64,000 bases of DNA from Nonomuraea candida (GTDB lineage Bacteria; Actinomycetota; Actinomycetes; Streptosporangiales; Streptosporangiaceae). The translations under genes and the position numbers were made by a program. Shown in pieces: positions 20,275-30,592 of this stretch. Numbering within the stretch: position 1 is the stretch's first letter; every line of letters starts with the position of its first letter. The DNA lies in NCBI RefSeq assembly GCF_000725485.1, contig NZ_JOAG01000005.1:186001-250000 (forward strand), read 5' to 3'. Below the pieces are notes generated by a model. That model was not told where the DNA came from. It worked only from the letters and a program-made list of their open reading frames with translations, and searched no databases.

Positions 20275-22360
20275 GGCGGAGCACCCGAACGCTGCGGCCC
20301 GGCACCGCGATGGCGTCGCCCGCCTTGACCATCCGGGCGTCCAGCCTGATCGGCATGGCCGTGTCGATCTCGGTGTGCCACATCTCGCCGTAGTCCTTGG
20401 GGATGGTGAACTTGATCGTGTCGTAGTGGGCGTTGAACAGCAGCAGGAACGAGTCGTCCCTGATGGGCCGGCCGCGCCGGTCGGGTTCGGTGATGGCGTC
20501 GCCGTTGAGGAAGACGGCCAGCGACTTGGCGTAGCCGACGGTCCAGTCGCTGTCGGTCATCTCCTCGCCCGACGGGGTGAGCCACGCGATGTCGTTCAGC
20601 CCGCGCACCGGCTTGCCGTAGAAGAACCTCCTGCGCCGGAAGACGGGATGTCGTTTGCGCAGCTCGGCCAGGCTCTGGGTGAATTCGAGCAGCAGCCAGT
20701 TCTCCCGCACGTCCGACCAGTCCACCCAGGTCAGCTCGTTGTCCTGGCAGTAGCCGTTGTTGTTGCCCCGCTGCGTGCGCCCCAGCTCGTCGCCGTGGGA
20801 GAGCATCGGCACCCCCTGCGACAGGAACAACGTGGTCAGGAAGTTGCGTTTCTGCTGTTCGCGCAGCGACTCGATGGCGATGCCGGCCGGGCCTTCCTCG
20901 CCGCAGTTCCAGGACCTGTTGTCATCGGTGCCGTCGCGGTTGCCCTCCTTGTTGGCCTCGTTGTGCTTGTTGTTGTACGAGACCAGGTCCTGCAGCGTGA
21001 ACCCGTCGTGGCAGGTCACGAAGTTGATCGAGGCGGCGGGGCGGCGGCTGTCGTCCTTGTACAGGTCGCTCGACCCGGTGAACCGGGAGCCGAACTCGGG
21101 CAGCGTGGCCGCCTGCCCCCGCCACAGGTCGCGGATCGTGTCGCGGTAGCGCCCGTTCCATTCGGTCCAGCGCGAGGGGAAGTTGCCGACCTGGTAGCCG
21201 CCCGGGCCCACGTCCCACGGCTCGGCGATGAGCTTGACCTGCGACAGCACCGGGTCCTGCTGCACCAGGTCGAAGAAGGCGCTCAGCCGGTCCACCTCGT
21301 GCAGCTCCCGCGCCAGCGTGGAGGCCAGGTCGAACCTGAAGCCGTCGACGTGCATCTCGATGACCCAGTACCGGAGCGAGTCCATGATCATCTGGAGGAC
21401 GTGCGGGGAGCGCATGAGCAGGCTGTTGCCGGTGCCGGTGGTGTCGACGTAGTAGCGCTTGTCGTTCTCGACGAGCCGGTAGTAGTTGACGTTGTCGATG
21501 CCCCGGAACCCGAGCGTGGGCCCCAGGTGGTTGCCCTCGGCGGTGTGGTTGTAGACGACGTCGAGGATGACCTCGATGCCCGCCTCGTGCAGCGAGCGCA
21601 CCATCGCCTTGAACTCCAGCACCTGCCCGCCCCGCTGCCCCTGGCTGGAGTAGCGGTTGTGCGGCGCGAAGAAGCCGATCGAGTTGTAGCCCCAGTAGTT
21701 GGACAGGCCGCGCTGCTCCAGGATGTGGTCGGTGACGAACTGGTGCACCGGCATCAGCTCCAGCGCGGTCACGCCGAGCTTGGTGAGGTGGTCGAGGATC
21801 TCGGGATGGCCGAGCGCCGCGTATGTGCCGCGCAGGTGCTTGGGAATCTTGGGATGGCTGATCGTCAGCCCCCGCACGTGGGCCTCGTAGATCACGGTGT
21901 CGTGGTACGGCGTCGCGGGCGGCCGGTCGTGCCCCCAGCCGAAGAACGGGTTGATCACGACCGAGCGCGGCACGTACGGGGCCGAGTCGCGGTCGTTCCT
22001 GACCTCCGGCGAGCCGAAGCGGTAGCCGTAGACGGCCTCGTTCCAGTTCACGCCGCCCTCGATGGCCATGGCGTACGGGTCGAGCAGCAGCTTGCTCGGG
22101 TTGCACCGCATGCCGCGCGCCGGGTCGTACGGCCCGTGCACGCGATAGCCGTAGCGCTGGCCCGGGCCGATCCCCGGCAGGTAACCGTGCCAGATGAACC
22201 CGTCCACCTCCGACAGCGGCACCCGCGACTCGCGGTTGTCCTCGTCGAACAGGCACAGCTCGACCTGGTCGGCGACCTCGGTGTAGAGCGAGAAGTTGGT
22301 GCCCGCGCCGTCGTAGGTGGCCCCGAGCGGATAGGGGTCTCCCGGCCAGATCTCGATCAT
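20267..22360 (-). CDS. glgX: Glycogen debranching enzyme GlgX (isoamylase type)
   Basis: Hydrolyses alpha-1,6 branch points of phosphorylase-limited glycogen, supplying linear maltodextrins to TreY/TreZ. 697 residues with an N-terminal CBM48 domain (PLGATYDGAGTNFSLYTEV) and a GH13 barrel with DVVYNHTAEGN, nucleophile DGFRFDLAST, acid/base LIAEPWDVG and FVTCHDGFTL. The start is set at ATG 22360 (MIEIWPGDPYPLG), the family's usual N terminus, with GGGAG 5 nt upstream; two in-frame upstream starts add up to 18 residues. First gene of the trehalose operon. Confidence 0.96.
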   Translation of the reverse strand: MIEIWPGDPYPLGATYDGAGTNFSLYTEVADQVELCLFDEDNRESRVPLSEVDGFIWHGYLPGIGPGQRYGYRVHGPYDPARGMRCNPSKLLLDPYAMAIEGGVNWNEAVYGYRFGSPEVRNDRDSAPYVPRSVVINPFFGWGHDRPPATPYHDTVIYEAHVRGLTISHPKIPKHLRGTYAALGHPEILDHLTKLGVTALELMPVHQFVTDHILEQRGLSNYWGYNSIGFFAPHNRYSSQGQRGGQVLEFKAMVRSLHEAGIEVILDVVYNHTAEGNHLGPTLGFRGIDNVNYYRLVENDKRYYVDTTGTGNSLLMRSPHVLQMIMDSLRYWVIEMHVDGFRFDLASTLARELHEVDRLSAFFDLVQQDPVLSQVKLIAEPWDVGPGGYQVGNFPSRWTEWNGRYRDTIRDLWRGQAATLPEFGSRFTGSSDLYKDDSRRPAASINFVTCHDGFTLQDLVSYNNKHNEANKEGNRDGTDDNRSWNCGEEGPAGIAIESLREQQKRNFLTTLFLSQGVPMLSHGDELGRTQRGNNNGYCQDNELTWVDWSDVRENWLLLEFTQSLAELRKRHPVFRRRRFFYGKPVRGLNDIAWLTPSGEEMTDSDWTVGYAKSLAVFLNGDAITEPDRRGRPIRDDSFLLLFNAHYDTIKFTIPKDYGEMWHTEIDTAMPIRLDARMVKAGDAIAVPGRSVRVLRRV

Positions 22361-22487
22361 CGAGGCTCCCTTGCGGTCTCTCCCCATGTTCCGTTCCCCC
22401 ACTCCCCCCGACAACCCCGGGCCTCACTGATCATCCTGTTCCTTCCCACGCTGGGCGGGTGATTACTCCGCCAAGGTCAGAGGGGGC

Positions 22488-22523
22488 GAACCGCCCTCGG
22501 CGGCGCGGTGCCGAAGGCGGTTC
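22488..22523 (+). other. Stem-loop in the mscL 5' region
   Basis: gaaccgcc (22488-22495) pairs perfectly with ggcggttc (22516-22523), and the interior tcggc/gccga extends the stem. It lies 62 nt before the mscL start, within the divergent glgX-mscL spacer. It could be a leader structure; I do not recognise a known riboswitch consensus. Confidence 0.4.
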
Positions 22524-22584
22524 ACGATCGCCGCTCGTGCCCGGCCCCGTTTGCGCTCGCCGTTCCGGGCTACTTGCGGTGGGC

Positions 22585-23004
22585 ATGGGCGGTTTCAAAC
22601 AGTTCTTAGTACGCGGCAACATCGTCGAGCTGGCGGTCGCGGTCATCGTCGGCGCCACGTTCAGCGGTCTCGTCCAGGCCTTCGTCAGGGACCTGATCAC
22701 GCCGCTGATCGGCGCGATCACGGGCGGACGGCAGCCGGACTTCTCGCAGTACTCGTTCACGATCAACGGCAGCCGTTTCATGTACGGCGACTTCCTCAAC
22801 CACCTGCTCAGCTTCCTGATCATCTCCGCCATCGTCTATTGGCTGATCGTGGCGCCGATGAGCCGGCTGATCAGCCTGCTCGAACGCGACAAGTCGGCCA
22901 CTTCCAAGCAGTGCCCCGAATGCCTGTCCGACATTCCCGCCGAGGCCCGCCGATGCGCGAACTGCACGGTGGAGCTGGTGCCGGATTCACAAAAACCGAG
23001 GTAG
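22585..23004 (+). CDS. mscL: Large-conductance mechanosensitive channel with C-terminal zinc ribbon
   Basis: Membrane tension-gated channel relieving hypo-osmotic shock. 139 residues: N-terminal amphipathic helix (MGGFKQFLVRGNIVELAVAVIVG), TM1 about 14-36, extracellular loop, TM2 about 72-92. Instead of the usual charged C-terminal bundle it ends in a four-cysteine knuckle (Cys110, Cys113, Cys124, Cys127; CPEC...CANC), likely zinc-binding and cytoplasmic. ATG 22585 fits the family N terminus. Codon 8 is TTA (22606-22608), a candidate bldA-controlled codon. Placement beside the trehalose operon suits osmotic-stress physiology. Confidence 0.93.
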   Translation: MGGFKQFLVRGNIVELAVAVIVGATFSGLVQAFVRDLITPLIGAITGGRQPDFSQYSFTINGSRFMYGDFLNHLLSFLIISAIVYWLIVAPMSRLISLLERDKSATSKQCPECLSDIPAEARRCANCTVELVPDSQKPR

Positions 23005-23043
23005 TGGCGCGCGGCGGCGGTGCGGGTCCGTCAAGATGGACCG

Positions 23044-23619
23044 ATGAGCGTTGAGTTGATGGTCTGGGACGAGCCGGTGCCGATCGGCAGGGACCAGGCG
23101 CGCGCGACCTACCTGGCGGTCAAGCGGACCGGGCCGGACGCCGGCCCGGCGCCCGACGTCGCCAAGGAGCTGCCCGGGGAGGTCACGCCCTACCCCGACG
23201 GCCACGTGCTGGTGACGATGGACCTGGACACGATGGACGAGCTGTCGGCCCAGGTCTTCACCATCGCCCGCGCCCACGGCCTGGTCTGCTACGACCCCCA
23301 GCGCGACCTGGTGCACAACGTGGCCCCGCTGGGGGTCTACGAGGGCATGCAGCTCCACACGGGCGACGGCCTGGTCGTCAACGACCCCGACCTGGGCCTG
23401 GTCCACGACGTGCTCGGGACGATGTCGCCGCAGAACCCGTTCGTCGCGCTGGTGAACTTCGGGCGGCACTTCCTCCAGGTGTCGCCGGGGTTCGAGCTGG
23501 AGTACAAAGAGGGCACGCTGATCCGCACGATGGTGGCGGAGCTGGAGGGGGTGCGGCAGGCGTTCAACGAGTACGCGACGGGCGAGCGCGCGTTCCTCAG
23601 CCGCTACGACTGGTCGTGA
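23044..23619 (+). CDS. Conserved protein of unknown function (191 residues)
   Basis: No named domain recognised. The protein starts MSVELMVWDEPVPIGRDQA, has a strand-rich first half with PYPDGHVLVTMDLD, a central segment AHGLVCYDPQRDLVHNVAP, and an acidic helical C terminus. The 'bacterial small globular, cytosolic' appearance resembles polymorphic-toxin immunity proteins, but no toxin is adjacent and I would not assign that. It lies 39 nt after mscL with a weak ribosome site, possibly co-transcribed. Confidence 0.7.
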   Translation: MSVELMVWDEPVPIGRDQARATYLAVKRTGPDAGPAPDVAKELPGEVTPYPDGHVLVTMDLDTMDELSAQVFTIARAHGLVCYDPQRDLVHNVAPLGVYEGMQLHTGDGLVVNDPDLGLVHDVLGTMSPQNPFVALVNFGRHFLQVSPGFELEYKEGTLIRTMVAELEGVRQAFNEYATGERAFLSRYDWS

Positions 23620-23645
23620 CGAGCTGGCGGCGATTCGCCCCGTGA

Positions 23646-25387
<1,742 letters not shown>

Positions 25388-25389
25388 GC

Positions 25390-25419
25390 GTGTCCAATCG
25401 ATGAATGATCAATGGACAC
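25390..25419. promoter_or_regulatory. Inverted repeat immediately upstream of the PAP2 gene
   Basis: gtgtcca (25390-25396) and tggacac (25413-25419) are exact 7-bp arms, extendable with one mismatch, ending 3 nt from the GTG start. Its position suggests an operator or a 5' mRNA hairpin that occludes initiation. Confidence 0.4.
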
Positions 25420-25472
25420 GACTTTACGAACTCGGTGGGTCAGACACCTCCACCAAAAGGCGGATCGTTATC

Positions 25473-25775
25473 TCAGCTCAGGAGCTGACGGGCGAGGGCG
25501 GCCTGTTTCATCTCCAGCTCGGCCCGCGTGATGAGCCCCCGGTCGAACGCCTCGGTGGTGGCATCACGCTCGGCGACGTAGTAGGCGGCCATGATCTCGC
25601 TGCGCAGCGGGGTGAACCCGCGCTCCACGCAGTCGGAGAAGACGGTGACCTTCCGCTCCACGGCGTCGGCCGCGACGGTACAGGCCAGATCCCGCGCCCT
25701 GAGCTGCTGAACCGCTTCACGAAGGGTGACCGGACCGAGAGACCCGACGAGCCGGGTATCAAGAGTGATCTTCAC
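25473..25775 (-). CDS. Small protein with SHOCT-like C terminus, function unknown
   Basis: 100 residues from the GTG at 25775, chosen because GGAGG lies 9 nt upstream; an ATG 18 nt earlier is possible. The N-terminal half (MKITLDTRLVGSLGPVTLREAV) is not recognised. The C-terminal helix pair (EAFDRGLITRAELEMKQAAL) resembles the SHOCT oligomerisation motif. Divergent from the universal stress gene, 78 nt apart. Confidence 0.65.
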   Translation of the reverse strand: MKITLDTRLVGSLGPVTLREAVQQLRARDLACTVAADAVERKVTVFSDCVERGFTPLRSEIMAAYYVAERDATTEAFDRGLITRAELEMKQAALARQLLS

Positions 25776-25853
25776 TTCTTTGCGCCTCCGCATGTTTGCA
25801 ACACTCGTACGAAGGCCGCGTATTCCCTGTTCAGAGCGGGTAAGAGGGCAATC

Positions 25854-26648
25854 GTGATCGGGGCGCACGTGATCGTCGGATACGCGAACGACCAGGGCGG
25901 GCGGGACGCTCTCGCCCTCGGTTCCGCGATCACGCGCGTGACCCGGGGCGAGCTGACGATCGCCACGATCTACCCGCCGGGCAGCCCCGGGCTGGCGGTC
26001 GAGGCGCAGGCCAACCTGGCGCACGCCGCCGAGGAGCTGGGGCCGGTCCCGGCCGAATACCTCACGTTCGAGAGCAGGGGCACGGGGCGCGGCCTGTCGG
26101 TGCTGGCGAGCAGGATCAGGGCCGACCTGATCGTGATCGGCTCGGCCGCCGGCGGGCAGCCCGGCCGCATCACCATCGGCACCGCCGCCGACCACCTGCT
26201 CCACCTGTCGTCCGAGGCCGTCATGCTGGCGCCCGCCCACCACGTGCCGCCCGCCGGGCCCGGCCGCCTCACCCTCGCCTACGTGCACCGGCCGCAGTGC
26301 GACGCGGCGGTGGAGCGGGTGGCGCAGGCGGCCCTGCGGCTCGGCGTGCCGCTCCGGCTGATCACCCTCGACCTGCGCACCGAGGACCAGGGCCGGCTCA
26401 GGGACGACCTGGCGCTGGCCGTGCGGCTGGCGTGGGAGACGACCGGGATCGAGGCGGAGCCGGAGGTGGCCGAGGGGCACGACGTGGCGGCGGCGCTGCG
26501 CGACGTCGAGTGGCTGCCGGGCGAGCTGCTGGTCTGCGCGGCCAGCGAGGACGCCCAGCCGCACCGGGTGTTTCTGGGCGAGCTGTCCATGAAGGTGCTG
26601 CGCGCCTCCACCTGCCCGGTCGCCGTCCTCCCCCGCCACTTCTCCTGA
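25854..26648 (+). CDS. Universal stress protein, two-domain
   Basis: 264 residues with two tandem UspA folds. The first (residues 1-135) has HVIVGYANDQGGRDAL at the start and an ATP-type loop GSAAGGQPGRITIGTAA; the second (about 140-264) begins LTLAYVHRPQCDAAV and ends in CPVAVLPRHFS but lacks a clear glycine-rich nucleotide loop, so only the first domain may bind ATP. GTG 25854 is supported by an AGAGGG site. The last codons and stop are the first copy of a 41-bp tandem repeat. Confidence 0.87.
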   Translation: MIGAHVIVGYANDQGGRDALALGSAITRVTRGELTIATIYPPGSPGLAVEAQANLAHAAEELGPVPAEYLTFESRGTGRGLSVLASRIRADLIVIGSAAGGQPGRITIGTAADHLLHLSSEAVMLAPAHHVPPAGPGRLTLAYVHRPQCDAAVERVAQAALRLGVPLRLITLDLRTEDQGRLRDDLALAVRLAWETTGIEAEPEVAEGHDVAAALRDVEWLPGELLVCAASEDAQPHRVFLGELSMKVLRASTCPVAVLPRHFS

Positions 26649-26757
26649 CCGGCTGCCGCCCTGCCGCAAGCCCCCACCACTTCTCCTGGCCGGTTGCCGC
26701 CCTGCCCCGAGCCCCCGCCACTTCTCCTGGCCGGTTGCCGCCCTGCCGCGAGCCCCC
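26635..26757. repeat. 41-bp tandem repeat (three copies) over the universal stress gene 3' end
   Basis: acttctcctg recurs at 26638, 26679 and 26720, each followed by ccggttgccgccctgcc-like sequence. The first copy contains the gene's TGA stop; the two downstream copies carry TGG at the same place. 41 is not a multiple of three, so the copies are not in one frame. Confidence 0.85.
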
Positions 26758-26857
26758 TCCCGGCCCCTGGGCCGCCGCGCGGAGGCGGCGGTCCTCGTCT
26801 TGGCCCCCGTCCGGCCCCGTCCCGCGCGGCCGGAGGGGTTCTCCTAGGCTTGCGGGT

Positions 26858-29212
26858 GTGGTTCTGGCTCGCGTGATCGTGGTGGCGGTGCTGGCGGCGC
26901 TGTCCAGCGTGTACGTCCTGGCGGGCGCCCCCGGGGCGGTCCTCGTCTTCGCGGTGCAGTGCCTCTACACGCTCTGGTCCAGGACCTGGTGGCTGCTGGC
27001 CGCGCAGGCGGTGCTCGTCTCCTGGGTGACGCTAGGGGCGGGCTCGTCCGTGGTGGTGCTGGGATACCTGGCGGGCTCGCTGCTGGTGACCCGGTTGCGG
27101 GCGCTGGCGCCGGCGGTGGTGCTCGGCGCGGTCGTGCTCGCGTACGCCAGGAGCGGCGACGTCGCCACGACGCTCGACCTGGCGATCACCACGGTCCTGA
27201 TGACGCTGATCGTGCCCGGTCTCATCCGGCTGGTCGAGCGCGTGGACGAGCTGCACGCCACCCGCCTGGCCCTGGCCGCCGCGGCGGTGGGCGAGGAGCG
27301 CCTGCGCATCGCGGCCGAGCTGAGCGACGGCCTCGGACGCGGCCTGGCCACGATCACGGAGGGCGTACGCCGCGCCCTCGCCCAGCCCCCCGCCCCGGAA
27401 CCCGCCACCCAGGAACCCACCACTCAAGAACCCGCCGCCCAAGAACCCGCCACCGGCAGAGCTCCCGACGACAGGGCCGCCGACGACAGGGCCGCCGGCA
27501 ACAGGGCCGCCGGCGACAGGGCTGCCGACAACGCCGGCGGCAGGACCGCCGCCGATCTGGGTGAGGTGGTGGGCGCGGCGCGGCGGTCGCTGGCCGACGC
27601 GCGGGCCGCCGCGGCGAGCTACCGCGCGATGTCGCTGACGCCCGAGCTGGCCACGGCGCGCGCCATGCTGGCCGCCGACGGCGTGACGGTGGAGGTGCGC
27701 GCCGGGCACACCGAGCCGCTGGGCCCGGCCGGGTCGCTGCTGGCGACCGTGCTGCGCGAGGCCGTGACCGACGTCGTACGCCGCGGCACCGCGCGCACCT
27801 GCCTGATCGAGACCGACGAGCGGGCTGGCACGGTGCGCCTGCGCCTGACCGACGACGGCCGCCGCACCGCCGAGGACGACGCGCTGGCGGAGCTGCCGGC
27901 CCGGGTGAAGGCGGCGGGCGGGCGGCTGACCGCGGGCCTGTCGGAGCAGGGCAGGCACACCGTGGAGGCGACCCTGCCCGCCCCGGACCGCAGCGGCGCC
28001 GAGCCCGCCCGCGCCGACCTGTCGGTGCTGCTGCTGGCCGCCGTGCTGATCGGCTTCAGTCTCAAGGGCCTGCTCCAGATCCCGCCGGCCCTGCTGCCGC
28101 TCGCCGCCGCGCTGCTGGGCGTGATCGTGGTCATGCAGGTGCGCTCGGTCGACGGCCGGCACATGGTGGCGCTGGCGGCGATGGCCGTGCTGACCTTCGC
28201 GCCGATCCCGGTGTTCGGCCCGATCTGGCTGGGCGTGCCGGGCTTCCTGGCGGGGCCGGTGCTGCTGGCCTTCCGGCCGCGCACGGCCTGGCCGCTGGTC
28301 GCCGCGATCGTGGCCGCGACGGGGGTGATCGCGGCGGCGTACCGGATGCCGCCGGGCCAGGGGGTGAACGTCACCGTGAGCGCCCTCGTCACGGGCCTGG
28401 TGATCTACAGCCTGCTGCGCCTGGCGCGGCTGGCCAAGCAGCTCCAGGCGGCCCGGGAGGGCCTGGCCCGCGCGGCGGTCGTCGAGGAGCGCCTGCGGGC
28501 CGCCCGTGACCTGCACGACCTGCTCGGCCACAGCCTGGCCGCGATCCTGCTCAAGTGCGAGCTGGCCCGCCGCCTGCCGCCGGAGCGCGCTCGGGCCGAG
28601 CTGGCGGAGGTGCTGGAGCTGGCCGGGCGCGCGGAGCACGACCTGCGCTCGGTCTCCGGCGAGCAGCGCGACCTGTCGCTGGCGGCCGAGGCGGACTCGG
28701 CCCGCTCGGTCCTGCGGGCGGCCCGGGTGGAGGTCACCGCCGACCTGGCCCACCCGCCGCTCCCGGCCGAGGTCGAGACGGTGCTCAGCGCCGTGCTGCG
28801 CGAGGCGGTCACGAACGTCCTGCGCCACAGCTCCGCCCGGCACTGCGAGATCAGCACCGCCGCCGAGGGCGACCGGGTGCGGCTGTCGGTGCGCAACGAC
28901 GGCGCCCGTCCGGGCGAGGCCCGCCGCGGATCGTCGGGGCTGGGCAACCTGAGCACCCGCCTGGCGGCGCTGGACGGCCGGCTCGCCACGGAGGTGGCGG
29001 ACGGCTGGTTCCGGCTCGACGCCTGCGCGCCGTACCGGGCGGCGTCGGATCCAGCTGGCCATCGGGCGGCGTCGGATCCAGCCGGCCACCGGGAGGCGTC
29101 AGATCCGGCCGGCCACCGGGAGGCGTCAGATCCGGCCGGGCACCGGGCGGCGTCAGATCCAGCCGGCCTCGGTGGCGATGCGCACGGCGTCGGTACGGTT
29201 GCGGGCGTTTAG
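26858..29212 (+). CDS. Double NarL-type histidine kinase with degenerate first kinase module
   Basis: 784-residue membrane sensor kinase. Module 1: membrane segments about 5-125, then a HisKA_3-like helix where the phospho-acceptor His is replaced by Ser156 (AELSDGLGRGLATI) and a weak HATPase domain (N-box EAVTDVV, no GxGL). A repeat-rich linker follows the helix (PATQEP and DDRAA units, about 175-225). Module 2: a second membrane bundle (about 385-525), intact ARDLHDLLGHSLAAI with His553, N-box EAVTNVLRHS and GSSGLGNLSTRL. Only module 2 should be catalytic. GTG 26858 is the likely start. The C-terminal tail is made by a 27-bp repeat and overlaps the response regulator gene. Confidence 0.85.
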   Translation: MVLARVIVVAVLAALSSVYVLAGAPGAVLVFAVQCLYTLWSRTWWLLAAQAVLVSWVTLGAGSSVVVLGYLAGSLLVTRLRALAPAVVLGAVVLAYARSGDVATTLDLAITTVLMTLIVPGLIRLVERVDELHATRLALAAAAVGEERLRIAAELSDGLGRGLATITEGVRRALAQPPAPEPATQEPTTQEPAAQEPATGRAPDDRAADDRAAGNRAAGDRAADNAGGRTAADLGEVVGAARRSLADARAAAASYRAMSLTPELATARAMLAADGVTVEVRAGHTEPLGPAGSLLATVLREAVTDVVRRGTARTCLIETDERAGTVRLRLTDDGRRTAEDDALAELPARVKAAGGRLTAGLSEQGRHTVEATLPAPDRSGAEPARADLSVLLLAAVLIGFSLKGLLQIPPALLPLAAALLGVIVVMQVRSVDGRHMVALAAMAVLTFAPIPVFGPIWLGVPGFLAGPVLLAFRPRTAWPLVAAIVAATGVIAAAYRMPPGQGVNVTVSALVTGLVIYSLLRLARLAKQLQAAREGLARAAVVEERLRAARDLHDLLGHSLAAILLKCELARRLPPERARAELAEVLELAGRAEHDLRSVSGEQRDLSLAAEADSARSVLRAARVEVTADLAHPPLPAEVETVLSAVLREAVTNVLRHSSARHCEISTAAEGDRVRLSVRNDGARPGEARRGSSGLGNLSTRLAALDGRLATEVADGWFRLDACAPYRAASDPAGHRAASDPAGHREASDPAGHREASDPAGHRAASDPAGLGGDAHGVGTVAGV
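27400..27535. repeat. In-frame repeats in the kinase linker
   Basis: 21-24-bp units (cccaccactcaagaa-like, encoding PTTQE/PAAQE) are followed by about five 15-bp units (gacgacagggccgcc and variants, encoding DDRAA/GNRAA/GDRAA). All keep frame. Confidence 0.75.
29041..29175. repeat. 27-bp tandem repeat (five copies) shared by two convergent gene ends
   Basis: ggcgtcggatccagccggcc or a variant starts at 29041, 29068, 29095, 29122 and 29149. On the + strand it encodes nine-residue SDPAGHRAA-type units at the kinase C terminus; the last copy encodes the response regulator's GWI-stop on the - strand, and the others preserve the same TGA-like end outside that gene. Confidence 0.88.
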
Positions 29213-29767
29213 CTTGACCACGATCGCCGTCAGGTAGTTGCGCACCGTGCCCGCGGTCAGGTGCAGCCGCGCGGCGATGTCCGGCGCGTCCGCGCCCTCC
29301 GCGACCAGCCGCAGCACGTCGGCCTCGCGCGGCGTGAGCGGGTTGTCGGCCAGGTCCCAGGCCGTGACGGCGAGCGACGGGTCCAGCACCCGCCCGCCCG
29401 CGGCCACCTCCCGGATCGCGGCCGTCAACTCCTCGGGCGGCGCGGTCTTCAGCAGGAACCCGCCCACCTGCGCGGTGAGCGCCCGCTTGAGGTGCCCCGG
29501 CTTGCCGTGCCCGGTGAGCATGAGCGTCCGGCACGACGGCACGCGGTCGCGGATGCGCGCGGCGGCCTCCAGGCCGTCCAGCTCACCGGGCATGTCGATG
29601 TCCAGGACGGCCACGTCGGGCAGCTCCACGGCGGCCGAGGCGACGGCGGCCGCGCCCGACTCGACGGCGGCGACGATCTCCAGGTCGGGCTCCAGCTCCA
29701 GCAGGGCGGCCAGCGCGCCCCTGATCACGGCCTGATCCTCGGCCAGAAGTACGCGAATCACGGACAC
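29153..29767 (-). CDS. LuxR/NarL-family response regulator
   Basis: 204 residues. Receiver domain 1-120 with acidic pair ED (10-11), phospho-acceptor Asp56 (VLDIDMPG), Thr in TLMLTGHG and Lys in GFLLKTAPP. A C-terminal LuxR HTH at about 143-204 (LTPREADVLRLVAEG...TVRNYLTAIVVKLNARNRT). GTG 29767 has a GGGTGGA site close by; an ATG 24 nt upstream is an alternative. It is convergent with the kinase (60-nt overlap) and divergent from the exporter at 29861, which it probably regulates. Confidence 0.92.
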   Translation of the reverse strand: MSVIRVLLAEDQAVIRGALAALLELEPDLEIVAAVESGAAAVASAAVELPDVAVLDIDMPGELDGLEAAARIRDRVPSCRTLMLTGHGKPGHLKRALTAQVGGFLLKTAPPEELTAAIREVAAGGRVLDPSLAVTAWDLADNPLTPREADVLRLVAEGADAPDIAARLHLTAGTVRNYLTAIVVKLNARNRTDAVRIATEAGWI

Positions 29768-29860
29768 ATTGTCCACCCGTGTCCGGATCATGAGCACGTC
29801 ATGGGTGACCGGTGACGGCGTCTCTGGGGCGCGTACCCGCTGATCGGAAGGCTGGGAGCC

Positions 29861-30592
29861 ATGACAGAGGCAGTGCGGCTGGACGCGGTGAGCAAGGTGT
29901 ACGGGAAGGGGCAGGGCGCGGTGGCGGCCCTGCGGGAGGTGAGCGTGGGCATCCCGCGCGGCTCCTTCACGGCGGTGATGGGCCCGTCGGGCTCGGGCAA
30001 GAGCACGTTCCTGCACTGCGCGGCGGGCCTGGACGCGCCGTCGTCCGGCTCGGTGCGCCTCGGCGGCACGGAGCTGGCCGGGATGGGCGAGACGGAGCTG
30101 ACCGAGCTGCGCAGGCGGCGGGTCGGCTTCGTGTTCCAGGCGTTCAACCTGATCTCCGCGCTCGACGTGGTGGAGAACGTCACCCTGCCGCTGCGCCTGG
30201 CGGGCGCCGGGGTGCGGCGGGACCGGCTGGAGGAGATCCTGCGCCGGGTGGGGCTGGAAGGCCGGGCCGGGCACCGTCCCGGGCAGTTGTCGGGCGGCCA
30301 GCAGCAGCGGGTGGCCATCGCCCGGGCGCTGATCACGGAGCCGGAGGTGGTGTTCGGGGACGAGCCCACCGGGGCGCTGGACACGATGACGGCCAGGGAC
30401 GTGCTGCGGCTGCTGCGCGAGGTGGTCGACGGCCTGGGCCAGACCGTGGTGATGGTGACGCACGACCCGCTGGCCGCCTCGTACGCCGACACCGTGCTGT
30501 TCCTGGCCGACGGCCGCATCGTGGACTCCATGACCGCCCCGTCGCCGGAGCGGGTGGCCGGGCGGATGACCGGGCTGGGGGCGTGGAAGTGA
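29861..30592 (+). CDS. ABC transporter ATP-binding protein (MacB/LolD type)
   Basis: 243 residues with Walker A GPSGSGKST, Q-loop FVFQAFNL, signature LSGGQQQR and Walker B VVFGDEPTGALD. It pairs with the FtsX-type permease that starts inside its stop codon (GTGA). Divergent from the LuxR-type regulator 93 nt upstream, a layout common for antibiotic- or envelope-stress-responsive exporters. Substrate unknown. Confidence 0.94.
   Translation: MTEAVRLDAVSKVYGKGQGAVAALREVSVGIPRGSFTAVMGPSGSGKSTFLHCAAGLDAPSSGSVRLGGTELAGMGETELTELRRRRVGFVFQAFNLISALDVVENVTLPLRLAGAGVRRDRLEEILRRVGLEGRAGHRPGQLSGGQQQRVAIARALITEPEVVFGDEPTGALDTMTARDVLRLLREVVDGLGQTVVMVTHDPLAASYADTVLFLADGRIVDSMTAPSPERVAGRMTGLGAWK

Noticed and set aside
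29041..29175. Mobile-element or attachment-site repeat
   Set aside because: The 27-bp units are contiguous, in coding frame and derived from the response regulator 3' end; no integrase or transposase lies nearby.
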